NCBI GenBank assembly: GCA_023386885.1
Contig: JAEWIX010000060.1
Coordinates: 1-57,325, forward strand
Reading direction: 5' to 3'
Source: Pseudomonadota bacterium
GTDB taxonomy: Bacteria > Pseudomonadota > Alphaproteobacteria > Rhizobiales > Xanthobacteraceae
Length of the DNA: 57,325 nucleotides
A program made the position numbers and the translations under genes. The notes beneath the pieces were generated by a model, which worked only from the letters and a program-made list of their open reading frames with translations, was not told the origin of the DNA and did no database searches. The stretch's first letter is position 1. Every line of letters starts with the position of its first letter. Below are positions 1-10,275 of the stretch, in pieces.

Positions 1-190
1 TGTTGTTCTCGTCACCACGGAAGGCACCGCCGATGTGACCGCCCAGGTAGAAACCGGTCCAGTTGTAGATCGGAGCCGGAACGTAGGCCGGAGCCTTCGT
101 GTAGGGACGCGGAGCCAGGTCGGCGGCGTTCGCGGGAAGCGCCAGACCAATTGCAGCGAGGGCGACCGTACCCAGAAGGAATGATTTCAT
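1..190 (-). CDS. Outer membrane beta-barrel protein, N-terminal part (partial)
   Basis: The gene runs off the left edge of the window, so only about 63 codons are visible. It starts at an ATG complementary to 188-190. The first 22-23 residues are a Sec signal peptide (MKSFLLGTVALAAIGLALPA, then NAA), followed by DLAPRPYTKAPAYVPAP and the segment YNWTGFYLGGHIGGAF. A signal peptide, then a proline-rich 'YTKAP' linker, then 'NWTGFYxGxxxGG' is the usual start of the small Omp25/Omp31-like porins that occur in many copies in Bradyrhizobium relatives. It should be an eight-stranded outer-membrane barrel, but the barrel itself is outside the window. It is transcribed divergently from ssb. Confidence 0.85.
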   Translation of the reverse strand, partial: MKSFLLGTVALAAIGLALPANAADLAPRPYTKAPAYVPAPIYNWTGFYLGGHIGGAFRGDENN

Positions 191-647
191 CGTAAGTCTC
201 CGACAAGTCTCTTGTTGGGAGGCCAGTGCCCCCAAATCGATGAAGCCAATATATCCGTTTCCGCGAGCAATGCCGTCTCTCGAATGCAACACTGAACGAT
301 GAAGTGGGCCGATACGAAGATATCGTTCGGTAGCTTTTCGTTAATAAACGGAAGGCTTTCGTCAACGAATCGGGTTCCCATCACAGTTCCGGGGGACAGT
401 CGAGACGTCAAGGTGTCCCGATACAACCTCCGGTTAGTTCATGAATGCCGAAATTCTCTTTTCAATGGAACGAAGAGGGAACATGGTCTTCTATCGCTGT
501 GTGGATAAGGTCGTGGACCGGCATCCCTCGGCGCGCGAACGGAGTATAGCATCGGGGCCGCGGTCGGAACGCCCGGTTGCCCGGTGCGGCGGGTCCGTCA
601 GGATTCGATGCGCGGGCGGAAATTGGTTCGAGAGAGTGGAGGCGTCG
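191..647. other. Intergenic region between the Omp gene and ssb
   Basis: This 457-base stretch separates two divergent genes and must hold both promoters. The only clear element is the LexA-type box at 468-482. Open frames that cross it (for example an upstream extension of the ssb frame to 441) have no ribosome binding site and no SSB homology, so I read them as non-coding. Confidence 0.6.
468..482. promoter_or_regulatory. Putative LexA (SOS) box, GAAC-N7-GAAC
   Basis: The sequence GAACGAAGAGGGAAC is a direct repeat of GAAC with a 7-base spacer, the reverse complement of the alphaproteobacterial LexA consensus GTTC-N7-GTTC. It lies about 165 bases upstream of the ssb start. In many alphaproteobacteria ssb shares a LexA-controlled region with uvrA, so SOS control of ssb is plausible. 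The distance to the start codon is long and would require a promoter near 470-500. Confidence 0.6.
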
Positions 648-1151
648 ATGGCGGGGAGCGTGAACAAGGTCATTCTGGTCGGCAATCTTGGTGCCGATCC
701 GGAAATCAAGCGGACCCAGGACGGCAGGCCGATCGCCAATCTGCGCATCGCGACGTCGGAAAGCTGGCGCGACAAGAATACCGGCGAGCGCAAGGAAAAG
801 ACCGAGTGGCATCGCGTGGTGATTTTCAGCGAAGGTCTGTGCCGCATCGCCGAGCAGTACCTGAAGAAGGGCGCCAAGGTTTACATCGAAGGACAGTTGC
901 AGACCCGCAAGTGGACCGACCAGAGCGGCGCCGAGCGCTATTCCACCGAAGTCGTGCTGCAAGGCTTCAACGCAACCTTGACCATGCTCGACGGCCGCAG
1001 CGGCGGTGGCGGCAGCTTCGGCGGCGATGATGCCGGTGGCGACTTCGGCTCCAGCGGACCCTCCGGCGGTGCGCAGCGCCGGGCCGCCGTTGGCGGCGGT
1101 GGCAGTGGCAGTGGCCGCAACGCCGATATCGACGACGACATTCCGTTCTGA
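648..1151 (+). CDS. ssb: Single-stranded DNA-binding protein
   Basis: The 167-residue protein coats single-stranded DNA during replication, repair and recombination. The N-terminal OB fold (about residues 1-115) contains the typical start MAGSVNKVILVGNLGADPE and the TEWHRVVIF segment. A Gly/Ser-rich disordered linker follows, then the acidic C-terminal tip DDDIPF that recruits partner proteins. I chose the ATG at 648 because it gives the canonical SSB N-terminus and is preceded by GAGTGGAGG. The frame stays open upstream to 441 but that part has no SSB similarity. The gene converges on the MAPEG gene, with a 21-base gap. Confidence 0.97.
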   Translation: MAGSVNKVILVGNLGADPEIKRTQDGRPIANLRIATSESWRDKNTGERKEKTEWHRVVIFSEGLCRIAEQYLKKGAKVYIEGQLQTRKWTDQSGAERYSTEVVLQGFNATLTMLDGRSGGGGSFGGDDAGGDFGSSGPSGGAQRRAAVGGGGSGSGRNADIDDDIPF

Positions 1152-1172
1152 CGCTGCGACCGTCAGGCGTCC

Positions 1173-1577
1173 TTACTGGATGCCGTTGATGGCGATCAGA
1201 TAGATCACACGGCCGAGCGCGCCGATGAGAAGTACGGATGCGGCGGCGGCCTGGATTGCGAATCCGGGCCGTCGTTTTTCGGCGGCTGCCCTGTAGCCGA
1301 GAAAATAGATGATCCGTCCGACGATCCACACCGCACCCAATGCAGCCGCGACGGTCGAGCTCCAGTAGATCGCGAACAGCCACAGCGACGGCAGGAAGAT
1401 CGGCAACCACTCGAGCGTATTCACATGCGCGCGGATGGTCCGTTCAAGCGTCGGGTCGCCGGTCATCACAGGTGCGAAGATGCCGACGCGTCTGCGTGTG
1501 CGGGCGACCATCGCCGCCATCCAGAAGTAGACCAGCAGCGCCAATAACGTGACCAGCGCGACGGATGTATGGGGCAT
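1173..1577 (-). CDS. MAPEG family membrane protein
   Basis: The 134-residue protein has four predicted membrane segments (about residues 4-23, 58-77, 79-97 and 112-130). It carries the MAPEG-like pattern RRRVGIFAPVMTGDP, then the R(A)HVNTLEWLPIFLPSLWLF helix and 'GRIIYFLGY'. MAPEG proteins are small integral membrane proteins, and some eukaryotic members are glutathione-dependent enzymes. The function of bacterial members of this type is mostly unknown. The start is the ATG at 1577, preceded by AAGGAGCC. A 29-codon upstream extension in the same frame is not convincing. Confidence 0.85.
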   Translation of the reverse strand: MPHTSVALVTLLALLVYFWMAAMVARTRRRVGIFAPVMTGDPTLERTIRAHVNTLEWLPIFLPSLWLFAIYWSSTVAAALGAVWIVGRIIYFLGYRAAAEKRRPGFAIQAAAASVLLIGALGRVIYLIAINGIQ

Positions 1578-1818
1578 GGTTGGCTCCTTGCTGAGTATTC
1601 GTGTGTCGACAACCTGACGTTCGAAGAATCGTTGCTTTTCCGCTCGACGCAACCGCCTGAGCACGCTGGCCGGATGGCCGTGGGAAAGGTCGGAAAATCC
1701 CGCCCTAAGCTGCGGAAAATAAACCGGAAAAATCCAAATCTATCGAGGCTCGCAGGGGTGGTTTGCGAAGCTCCGATACGCTATATGATTCCCAGCAAAA
1801 ATTGACCGGAATCCACCC

Positions 1819-4563
<2,745 letters not shown>

Positions 4564-4605
4564 ATATTCCCTCGTCTTGGCGCGACAGCATTCCGAAAGG
4601 TGATC

Positions 4606-4829
4606 GTGACAGACGATTTGATCGTGAGGACAGCAACGGGACTCCCTTGAAAGACGGCGATTCGGTCACGTTGACCAAGGATCTGAAAGTGAAGGGGGCA
4701 AACACCACGTTAAAGCGAGGTACCCTGGTGAAGGGCATTCGCCTGACCGATAATCCGGCCGAGGTCGAATGCAGTACCAAGCAGGTCAAGGGATTGGTTC
4801 TGCGTACGGAGTTTCTGAAGAAGGCGTGA
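4606..4829 (+). pseudogene. PhnA/YjdM-domain gene with a single-base frameshift
   Basis: From the GTG at 4606 (AAAGG Shine-Dalgarno at 4596-4600) the frame reads MTDDLIVR and then goes out of register. From 4629 another frame reads DSNGTPLKDGDSVTLTKDLK and continues to 4829, ending KGLVLRTEFLKKA. Joined, these give about 75 residues that match the complete PhnA C-terminal domain (DSNG-x-DGDSVTL-x-KDLKVKG). The join needs one extra G in the GAGGAC at 4626-4631, so a one-base deletion is the simplest reading. The remaining open frame from the TTG at 4647 (60 codons) has no good ribosome binding site. PhnA/YjdM proteins are poorly understood despite the phosphonate name. A sequencing error is a serious alternative. 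Confidence 0.75.
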
Positions 4830-4880
4830 GGGCTAGGCCCGTGGTTCGCGTCTCTGAGGATCCACTATGCGGCAACAACA

Positions 4881-4902
4881 AAGGGCCCCGATTGGGGCCC
4901 TT
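4881..4902. terminator. Bidirectional rho-independent terminator
   Basis: A perfect 9-base stem, AAGGGCCCC / GGGGCCCTT, with a GATT loop. It is followed by CATTTT on the plus strand and preceded by CAACAACA, which is TGTTGTTG on the minus strand. It lies between the PhnA-domain gene and the convergent exported-protein gene and could end both transcripts. Confidence 0.8.
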
Positions 4903-4974
4903 CATTTTGAGCTGTGGCTGGAGGTGTGCCGCGGGCATGCGGCGCGAAGAACAAGAAAATAAGAAGAAGCGCGA

Positions 4975-5217
4975 TCAGCCGCGGATGACACGGGCCGGCG
5001 CGAGGGCACCGCGCGAACCGGCTCCACGCAGGCAGGACGCATCGAAGTTCGGCCAGTTCTGCTGGGTGCAAGCCTCGGAGCGCAGGTCGAGCCGATCGCT
5101 CTTGGCGAGCGGGGCGGTCGAGACGCCGGCTTCGACTTCGGGAGCGAACCCCGGCAGGATGGTGATGGCGGCGGCGACGAAGGCGGCGACGGTCAGAGCT
5201 GAAAGAGCCTTGATCAT
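4975..5217 (-). CDS. Small exported protein of unknown function
   Basis: The 80-residue protein starts with a clear Sec signal peptide (MIKALSALTVAAFVAAAITI...), probably cut after FAPEVEA. The mature part is about 50 residues and contains two cysteines in the pattern C-TQQNWPNFDAS-C, which could form a disulfide. Proteins with a 'CxQxxWPxxxxxC' core are common, uncharacterised exported proteins in rhizobial genomes; this is from memory and not a database result. The start ATG at 5217 is preceded by a weak AGGGGAA. It stands alone between coaD and the PhnA-domain gene. Confidence 0.7.
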   Translation of the reverse strand: MIKALSALTVAAFVAAAITILPGFAPEVEAGVSTAPLAKSDRLDLRSEACTQQNWPNFDASCLRGAGSRGALAPARVIRG

Positions 5218-5511
5218 GACGTTCCCCTGTGATGTGGGCCTTGTGGCCCTTCTGCGTGCTTGCTGACCGTTTGATAGCCCCCGCTGGTTTCCCCCGGTTG
5301 TCGTGGGCGGATGAAAATGACTTCATCCCGGTGCGGGAATGTTTCGTCGCAAACGCTGCGCGAAACAGTGAGCCAGCTCACACTCCCTCAAAAGACGCGC
5401 GGAACCGGCATTTGGTTCGGTTCCATCGTGCAAATAAAAACCCGGTTTTCGACGCATTTCGGTGGAACCGGGCGGCTTGCAGGGGATCGTCGGGCGGGTT
5501 AGACGGGGACC

Positions 5512-6009
5512 ATGACCCGCATCGCGCTCTATCCCGGCTCCTTCGATCCCGTCAGCAACGGCCATCTGGACGTCGTCCGGCAGGCTGTCGGCCTTTGCGA
5601 CAAGCTGATCGTCGCCATTGGCATCCATCCCGGCAAAAAGCCGCTCTTCACCACCGAGGAGCGGCTGGCGATGGTCCGGGCCGTGTTTGGCCCGGTTGCG
5701 GACAAGGCCGGGTGCGGCTTCGACGCGGTGACGTATGACGGCCTGACCATCACCTCCGCGCGCGATCATGGTGCGCGCATCATGGTCCGTGGCCTGCGCG
5801 ACGGCACCGATCTCGACTATGAGATGCAGATCGCTGGCATGAACGAAACCATGGCGCCGGACGTGCAGACGGTGTTCGTTCCGGCCTCGGTCGGCGTTCG
5901 CCCGATCACCGCCACACTGGTGCGGCAGATCGCTGCCATGGGCGGCGATGTTTCCGCCTTCGTCCCGGCGTCGGTCGCATCCGATCTCAAGGCCAAGTTC
6001 AAGAGCTAA
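5512..6009 (+). CDS. coaD: Phosphopantetheine adenylyltransferase
   Basis: The 165-residue enzyme transfers AMP from ATP to 4'-phosphopantetheine to make dephospho-CoA, the fourth step of coenzyme A synthesis from pantothenate. The nucleotidyltransferase signature is at the N-terminus: LYPGSFDPVSNGHLDVV, with the T/HxGH motif as SNGH. The C-terminal ITATLVRQIA matches the ISSTxVR motif. The length is normal for bacterial CoaD. The ATG at 5512 follows a weak GGGGACC. Downstream, the periplasmic cyclophilin begins 23 bases after the stop, so the genes coaD-ppi-TolA-like-ppiB may be co-transcribed. Confidence 0.97.
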   Translation: MTRIALYPGSFDPVSNGHLDVVRQAVGLCDKLIVAIGIHPGKKPLFTTEERLAMVRAVFGPVADKAGCGFDAVTYDGLTITSARDHGARIMVRGLRDGTDLDYEMQIAGMNETMAPDVQTVFVPASVGVRPITATLVRQIAAMGGDVSAFVPASVASDLKAKFKS

Positions 6010-6032
6010 CCCGTTCTCCCTCCGGAGTTGAC

Positions 6033-6596
6033 ATGATCCGCATTCTTGCCGTCGTCGCCGCGCTGATCTGCGCGGCTCCCGCCCTGGCGCAACCGCTGCC
6101 CGCCAATCTCGACAAGGCCAACGCTATCGTCATCGACACGACGAAGGGCCGTATCGTCATCCAGCTTCGCCCCGACATCGCACCGAAGCATGCCGAGCGG
6201 ATCAAGCTGCTCGCGCGCGAGGGCTTCTACAACAATGTGCCGTTCCATCGGGTGATGGCCGGCTTCATGGCGCAGACCGGTGACGGCCAGAACTTCAATG
6301 GCACCGGTGGGTCGAAACATCCGAATCTCAAAGCTGAATTTTCGCAGACGCCGTTCACGCGCGGCGTGGTCGGCATGGCGCGACGCGGCGACAGCAACGA
6401 CAGCGCCAATTCGCAGTTCTTCATCACCTTCGCCGATGCCTCGTTCTTGAACGGCAAGTACACCGTGATCGGCAACGTGGTGTCCGGCATGGACGTGGTC
6501 GATAAGCTGAAGAAGGCGCCTCCGGGCGTGCAGAGCGGCGCCGTCACTGATCCCGACAAGATGGTGAAGGTGCAGGTCGCATCAGACATCAAGTGA
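6033..6596 (+). CDS. Periplasmic peptidyl-prolyl cis-trans isomerase (cyclophilin)
   Basis: The 187-residue protein has a signal peptide (MIRILAVVAALICAAPALA, then QPLP), so it is exported. The cyclophilin domain (about residues 30-180) contains the conserved FYNNVPFHRVMAGFMAQTGD segment, GMAR, and NSQFFITFADASFLNGKYTV. It should speed proline isomerisation of periplasmic or outer-membrane proteins. It is paired with a cytoplasmic cyclophilin two genes downstream. The start ATG at 6033 follows CCTCCGGAGTTGAC, a good ribosome site. It resembles ppiA in location and domain, but the symbol is left blank because several cyclophilins share the family. Confidence 0.94.
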   Translation: MIRILAVVAALICAAPALAQPLPANLDKANAIVIDTTKGRIVIQLRPDIAPKHAERIKLLAREGFYNNVPFHRVMAGFMAQTGDGQNFNGTGGSKHPNLKAEFSQTPFTRGVVGMARRGDSNDSANSQFFITFADASFLNGKYTVIGNVVSGMDVVDKLKKAPPGVQSGAVTDPDKMVKVQVASDIK

Positions 6597-6605
6597 CGAA
6601 AAACG

Positions 6606-7043
6606 ATGTGGCGCCGTGCTGCCATTGCCCTGATCCTAGCTGCCCTATCGTGCGGTGTCGGGCCGGGCATCGCGGCGGCGCAGGAGCCGGGTGTCAGCAC
6701 CCTGAAAGATATGTTCGCGCGACTGAAAGGTTGCTGGCGGGCGCCCCGGTTGCCGAACGGCAGCATGGGTATGGAGATCACGGTTCTGGTCGCTTTCACG
6801 CGCGATGGACGGATTTTGGGACACCCGCGCATCACCTTCGAGACGCGGGGCGCCTCCGACGACGAGCGGCTGATCTACCGCACGGCAGTGATGGAAACAT
6901 TGCAGCGCTGCGTTCCGATGCCATTTATCCATGGCATGGGCGGTGCGATCGCCGGGCGTCCCCTGACGTTGAAATTTGACGATCGTCGAAATCACCTCAA
7001 ACCAAAAGAGAAGAGAGCATGGCTGACAACGACAATACTTTGA
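6606..7043 (+). CDS. Exported protein with TolA/TonB C-terminal-like fold
   Basis: The 145-residue protein has a signal peptide (MWRRAAIALILAALSCGVG...IAAA). The mature part carries two cysteines, in LKGCWRAP and LQRCVPMPF, spaced as in the disulfide-linked C-terminal domain of TolA. Between them is the strand pattern EITVLVAFTRDGRILGHPRI, which resembles TonB/TolA C-terminal domains ('xVxFxLxxDGxVxGxPxV'). I infer that fold but not a function. No membrane anchor other than the signal is seen. The gene starts 9 bases after the upstream cyclophilin, and its 3' end overlaps the next cyclophilin start by 25 bases, so translation is probably coupled. Confidence 0.75.
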   Translation: MWRRAAIALILAALSCGVGPGIAAAQEPGVSTLKDMFARLKGCWRAPRLPNGSMGMEITVLVAFTRDGRILGHPRITFETRGASDDERLIYRTAVMETLQRCVPMPFIHGMGGAIAGRPLTLKFDDRRNHLKPKEKRAWLTTTIL

Positions 7044-7483
7044 TCCTCGAAACCACCCAGGGCCCGGTCACCATCGAAATGCGTCCGGACCTTGCGCCCA
7101 ATCACGTGGCGCGGATCAAGGAGCTGGTGCGCGAAGGCTTCTACGACGGCATCGTGTTCCATCGTGTCATCGACGGCTTCATGGCGCAGACGGGTTGTCC
7201 GCACGGCACCGGCACTGGCGGCTCCGGCCAGAAGCTCAAGGCCGAATTCAACGCCGAGCCGCATGTGCGCGGCGTCGTCTCGATGGCGCGGGCCGCCAGT
7301 CCGGATTCCGGCGACAGCCAGTTCTTCATCTGCTTCGATGACGCGCGCTTCCTCGACAAGCAATACACCGTCTGGGGTCAAGTGACCTCCGGCATGGAGA
7401 ACGTCGACAAGATCAAGCGCGGCGAGCCGGTGCAGAACCCCGACAAGATCGTCAAGGCGCGGATGGCCGCCGACGCCGCCTGA
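7019..7483 (+). CDS. ppiB: Cytoplasmic peptidyl-prolyl cis-trans isomerase B (cyclophilin)
   Basis: The 154-residue cyclophilin has no signal peptide and starts directly with NTLILETTQGPVTIEMRPDLAP. The catalytic Arg-Phe-Gln core is visible in IVFHRVIDGFMAQTG and DSQFFICFDDARFLDKQYTV. It is a cytosolic protein-folding catalyst. Its start lies inside the preceding gene, with AAGAGAAGAGAGC just upstream of the ATG. A strong hairpin follows at 7511-7537 and probably ends this operon. Confidence 0.95.
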   Translation: MADNDNTLILETTQGPVTIEMRPDLAPNHVARIKELVREGFYDGIVFHRVIDGFMAQTGCPHGTGTGGSGQKLKAEFNAEPHVRGVVSMARAASPDSGDSQFFICFDDARFLDKQYTVWGQVTSGMENVDKIKRGEPVQNPDKIVKARMAADAA

Positions 7484-7510
7484 GCGCGCTCCCGACTTTC
7501 AACGAAGGTG

Positions 7511-7537
7511 CAATGGCCGGATAACCTCCGGCCATTG
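7511..7537 (+). terminator. Terminator-like hairpin after ppiB
   Basis: A perfect 10-base stem, CAATGGCCGG / CCGGCCATTG, with a 7-base loop, 27 bases after the ppiB stop. The following run is only ACGTTTCTGG, so the T-tract is weak. It could be an intrinsic terminator or a 3'-end stabilising hairpin. Confidence 0.6.
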
Positions 7538-7602
7538 ACGTTTCTGGCTTTGAGGGTCCAGTGATGGGGACAACCCCTCCCGTCATATCGTTCAGTTGAT
7601 CC

Positions 7603-8685
7603 ATGCGCACCGATCTTTTCGATTTTGAACTGCCGCCTGAGAGCATCGCCCTGCGGCCGGCGCATCCGCGCGATGCCGCGCGCCTTCTCGTGGTGCAGCC
7701 CGGCACGGCATTGCAGGATCGTCGCGTGTCCGATCTGGCGCAGGTGCTGCGTCCCGGCGATCAGCTTGTCGTCAACGACACCAAGGTCATTCCGGCGCAA
7801 CTGGCCGGTCGCCGGATCAGTCGCGACGCGGAGCCGCGCATCGAGGCGACGCTCATCAAGCGTCTCGACGGTTCGCGCTGGCAAGCGTTGGTGAAGCCCG
7901 CCAAAAAGCTGATCGAGGGCGACACCATTCGTTTCGGCAATGAGGGCAGGGTGTGTCTGCTCGGCCATCTGGACGCGCAGGTGGAAGCCAAGGGTGACAA
8001 CGGCGAGGTGACGCTGACGTTCTCGTTCCACGGTCCGACGCTTGATCAGGCCATCGCCGATGTCGGCGGGCCGCCGTTGCCGCCCTACATTGCTTCACGG
8101 CGCACGCCGGACGAGCAGGACTCAAGCGACTATCAGACCATATTCGCGGTGCATGAAGGTGCGGTGGCGGCGCCAACCGCCGGACTGCATTTCACGCCGG
8201 GGCTTGAGGCTGCGTTGCAGGCGCGGGACATCGCGATCCATCGTCTGACCCTGCATGTCGGTGCGGGGACATTTCTGCCGGTCAAGGCCGACGACACCGC
8301 CGAGCACAAGATGCACTCCGAGTGGGGGACGATTTCGGAGGACACCGCGGCGGCGCTGAACGCTGCGCGCGCGTCCGGTGGACGTGTCGTCGCGGTCGGC
8401 ACCACGTCGCTACGCCTGCTCGAAAGCGCTGCCGATGCGGACGGCAAGATTCAACCGTTCACGGGTGACACCGATATCTTCATCACGCCGGGCTATCGTT
8501 TCCGTGCCGTCGATGTGTTGATGACGAATTTCCATCTGCCGCGCTCGACCTTGTTCATGCTGGTGTCGGCTTTCAGCGGCCTCGACACGATGAAGCAGGC
8601 CTATGCGCACGCGATCGCCAGCGGCTATCGTTTCTATTCCTATGGCGACGCCAGCCTGCTGTTTCCGGATTCAGCACACCGATGA
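7603..8685 (+). CDS. queA: S-adenosylmethionine:tRNA ribosyltransferase-isomerase
   Basis: The 360-residue enzyme moves the ribosyl part of SAM onto preQ1 in tRNA to form epoxyqueuosine, late in queuosine synthesis. Family marks include the N-terminus MRTDLFDFELPPESIA, GDQLVVNDTKVIPAQL, the GGPPLPPYI motif, the TAGLHFT motif and THVGxGTFxPV-like LHVGAGTFLPVKADD. Length is normal. The ATG at 7603 is the only start giving the canonical N-terminus. The stop overlaps the tgt start (ATGA at 8682), so the two queuosine genes form a translationally coupled pair. Confidence 0.97.
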   Translation: MRTDLFDFELPPESIALRPAHPRDAARLLVVQPGTALQDRRVSDLAQVLRPGDQLVVNDTKVIPAQLAGRRISRDAEPRIEATLIKRLDGSRWQALVKPAKKLIEGDTIRFGNEGRVCLLGHLDAQVEAKGDNGEVTLTFSFHGPTLDQAIADVGGPPLPPYIASRRTPDEQDSSDYQTIFAVHEGAVAAPTAGLHFTPGLEAALQARDIAIHRLTLHVGAGTFLPVKADDTAEHKMHSEWGTISEDTAAALNAARASGGRVVAVGTTSLRLLESAADADGKIQPFTGDTDIFITPGYRFRAVDVLMTNFHLPRSTLFMLVSAFSGLDTMKQAYAHAIASGYRFYSYGDASLLFPDSAHR

Positions 8686-9815
8686 CGGTCCCCAATCATT
8701 TCGAGTTGCTCGGCCAAAGCGGCGAGGCGCGTCTTGGACGGTTGACCACGCCGCACGGCGTGGTGCGCACGCCCGCCTTCATGCCGGTCGGCACCGCGGG
8801 CGCGATGAAAGGCATTCACTGGCGCGAGATCCGCGATAGCGGCGCCGACATCGTGCTCGGCAACACCTATCATCTGATGCTGCGGCCGGGCGCGGAGCGC
8901 ATCGCGGCGCTTGGCGGCTTGCAGATGTTCACCGGCTGGAAGGGGCCGATGCTCACCGATTCCGGCGGCTTCCAGGTGATGTCGCTGGCGCAACTGCGCA
9001 AGGTGACCGAACACGCCGTGACGTTCCGCTCGCACATCGATGGCGCCAGCGTCGAACTGTCGCCGGAGCGCGCCATCGAGGTGCAGCAGCTACTCGGCTC
9101 CGACATTGCCATGCAACTCGACGAGTGCGTGCGGCTGCCGGCGGAACGCAACGACATCGAACGCGCGATGCAATTGTCGCTACGCTGGGCCGAGCGCTGC
9201 AAGCGTGCATTCGAAAGCGCGCCACAAGGTCACATGCTGTTCGGCATCGTGCAGGGCGGCGACGTGCCGGCGTTACGGCATGCCAGTGCGCGCGGCCTCG
9301 TCGATCTCGGCTTCCATGGGTATGCCATCGGTGGTCTAGCGGTGGGCGAACCGCAGGAGGTCATGCTGCGGATGATCGAGGAGACGGCGCCGCATCTGCC
9401 GCAGGATCGGCCACGTTATCTGATGGGCGTCGGTACGCCGGACGATCTGCTGCACGCGATCGCACGCGGCATCGATATGTTCGATTGCGTGCTGCCCACG
9501 CGTAACGGACGTCATGGGCTGGCATTCACGCGGCGCGGACCGGTCAATCTGCGCAATGCCCGTCATGCCGACGATCCGCGCCCGTTGGATGAGGAAAGCC
9601 GATGGCCGGCGACCCGTAGCTATTCGCGGGCCTATCTGCATCACCTGATCAAGTCCGGCGAAGCGCTCGGCGCGATGCTGCTGTCGGAAATCAACATCGC
9701 CTATTATCAGAGCCTGATGCAGGATGCTCGCGATGCGATTGCGGCAGGCGCATTCGCCAAATTCAGCGACGGCATTCGTGAAGCGTGGGGACGCGGCGAT
9801 CTGCCGCCGTCATAG
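8682..9815 (+). CDS. tgt: Queuine/preQ1 tRNA-guanine transglycosylase, lacking the zinc-ligand cysteines
   Basis: The 377-residue enzyme exchanges guanine-34 of tRNAs with GUN anticodons for preQ1. It keeps the catalytic features: LTDSGGFQVMSL (Asp93), the GGLAVGE motif, and the nucleophile aspartate in FDCVLPTRNGRHG (about residue 268). The striking point is the C-terminal zinc site. Where E. coli Tgt has C-x-C-x2-C before YSRAYLHHL, this protein reads PLDEESRWPATRSYSRAYLHHL with no cysteine, although the histidine remains (about 320). The reading frame is continuous and the flanks are conserved, so this is substitution and not a frameshift. It overlaps queA by 4 bases. Confidence 0.95.
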   Translation: MTVPNHFELLGQSGEARLGRLTTPHGVVRTPAFMPVGTAGAMKGIHWREIRDSGADIVLGNTYHLMLRPGAERIAALGGLQMFTGWKGPMLTDSGGFQVMSLAQLRKVTEHAVTFRSHIDGASVELSPERAIEVQQLLGSDIAMQLDECVRLPAERNDIERAMQLSLRWAERCKRAFESAPQGHMLFGIVQGGDVPALRHASARGLVDLGFHGYAIGGLAVGEPQEVMLRMIEETAPHLPQDRPRYLMGVGTPDDLLHAIARGIDMFDCVLPTRNGRHGLAFTRRGPVNLRNARHADDPRPLDEESRWPATRSYSRAYLHHLIKSGEALGAMLLSEINIAYYQSLMQDARDAIAAGAFAKFSDGIREAWGRGDLPPS

Positions 9816-9842
9816 GCCGTGCGGGGATCTCGCTCCGCTTGC

Positions 9843-10058
9843 TCAATTGCAGGCGATAGCCCGAAATGTATGCTCGGTCACGAAGCCGTAGCCGCAGGTA
9901 TCGCAGGTCCACAGGTAGCTGACGACGTCGTCCGAGAGGAAGGCCGACGCCTCTGCCGCGATCATCGAGTCGGCGCAAACCGGACAGGTCGGCAGTTCAC
10001 GTTCACGCGGCACGGCATGAGCGGGCGTCATCGACAGGGATTCCGCAATGACTGGCAT
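9843..10058 (-). CDS. Small CxxC zinc-ribbon protein
   Basis: The 71-residue protein contains two CxxC pairs (CPVC at 25-28 and CDTC at 52-55) separated by about 23 residues, typical of a zinc ribbon. The second half reads YLWTCDTCGYGFVTEHTF. I do not recognise a specific function. The start ATG at 10058 is preceded by GAGGAGATCACG, an excellent ribosome binding site, which argues against the longer upstream extension to 10358. It converges on tgt, with a 27-base gap. Confidence 0.7.
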   Translation of the reverse strand: MPVIAESLSMTPAHAVPRERELPTCPVCADSMIAAEASAFLSDDVVSYLWTCDTCGYGFVTEHTFRAIACN

Positions 10059-10275
10059 CGTGATCTCCTCTGTTGCTGATTTGCGCCGACAGAATACACC
10101 GCGATGTTTGACGATGTCGCAACGCAAATGCGTTGGTTTTACGATTTCTAATGCGATCCGGCGGCGATAGAGCGAACGTGATCGATGCGTGATTGCCGCT
10201 TGCGCGAACAGCGCTGCATCACGTATCTCAGCGGGAGCCGCTATCGACTCTACCTGACCGAAACAGGACTCGAGA

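Noticed and set aside
4618..4640. Programmed -1 frameshift in the PhnA-domain gene
   Set aside because: Reading G4629 twice would restore the frame, but CGTGAGG is not a slippery heptamer and no stimulatory structure is visible, so a lesion or error is more likely.
5398..5490. Hairpins GGAACCG/CGGTTCC and CCCGGTT/GAACCGGG before coaD as a riboswitch
   Set aside because: The arms are short and the loops long; no known CoA-related leader motif was recognised.
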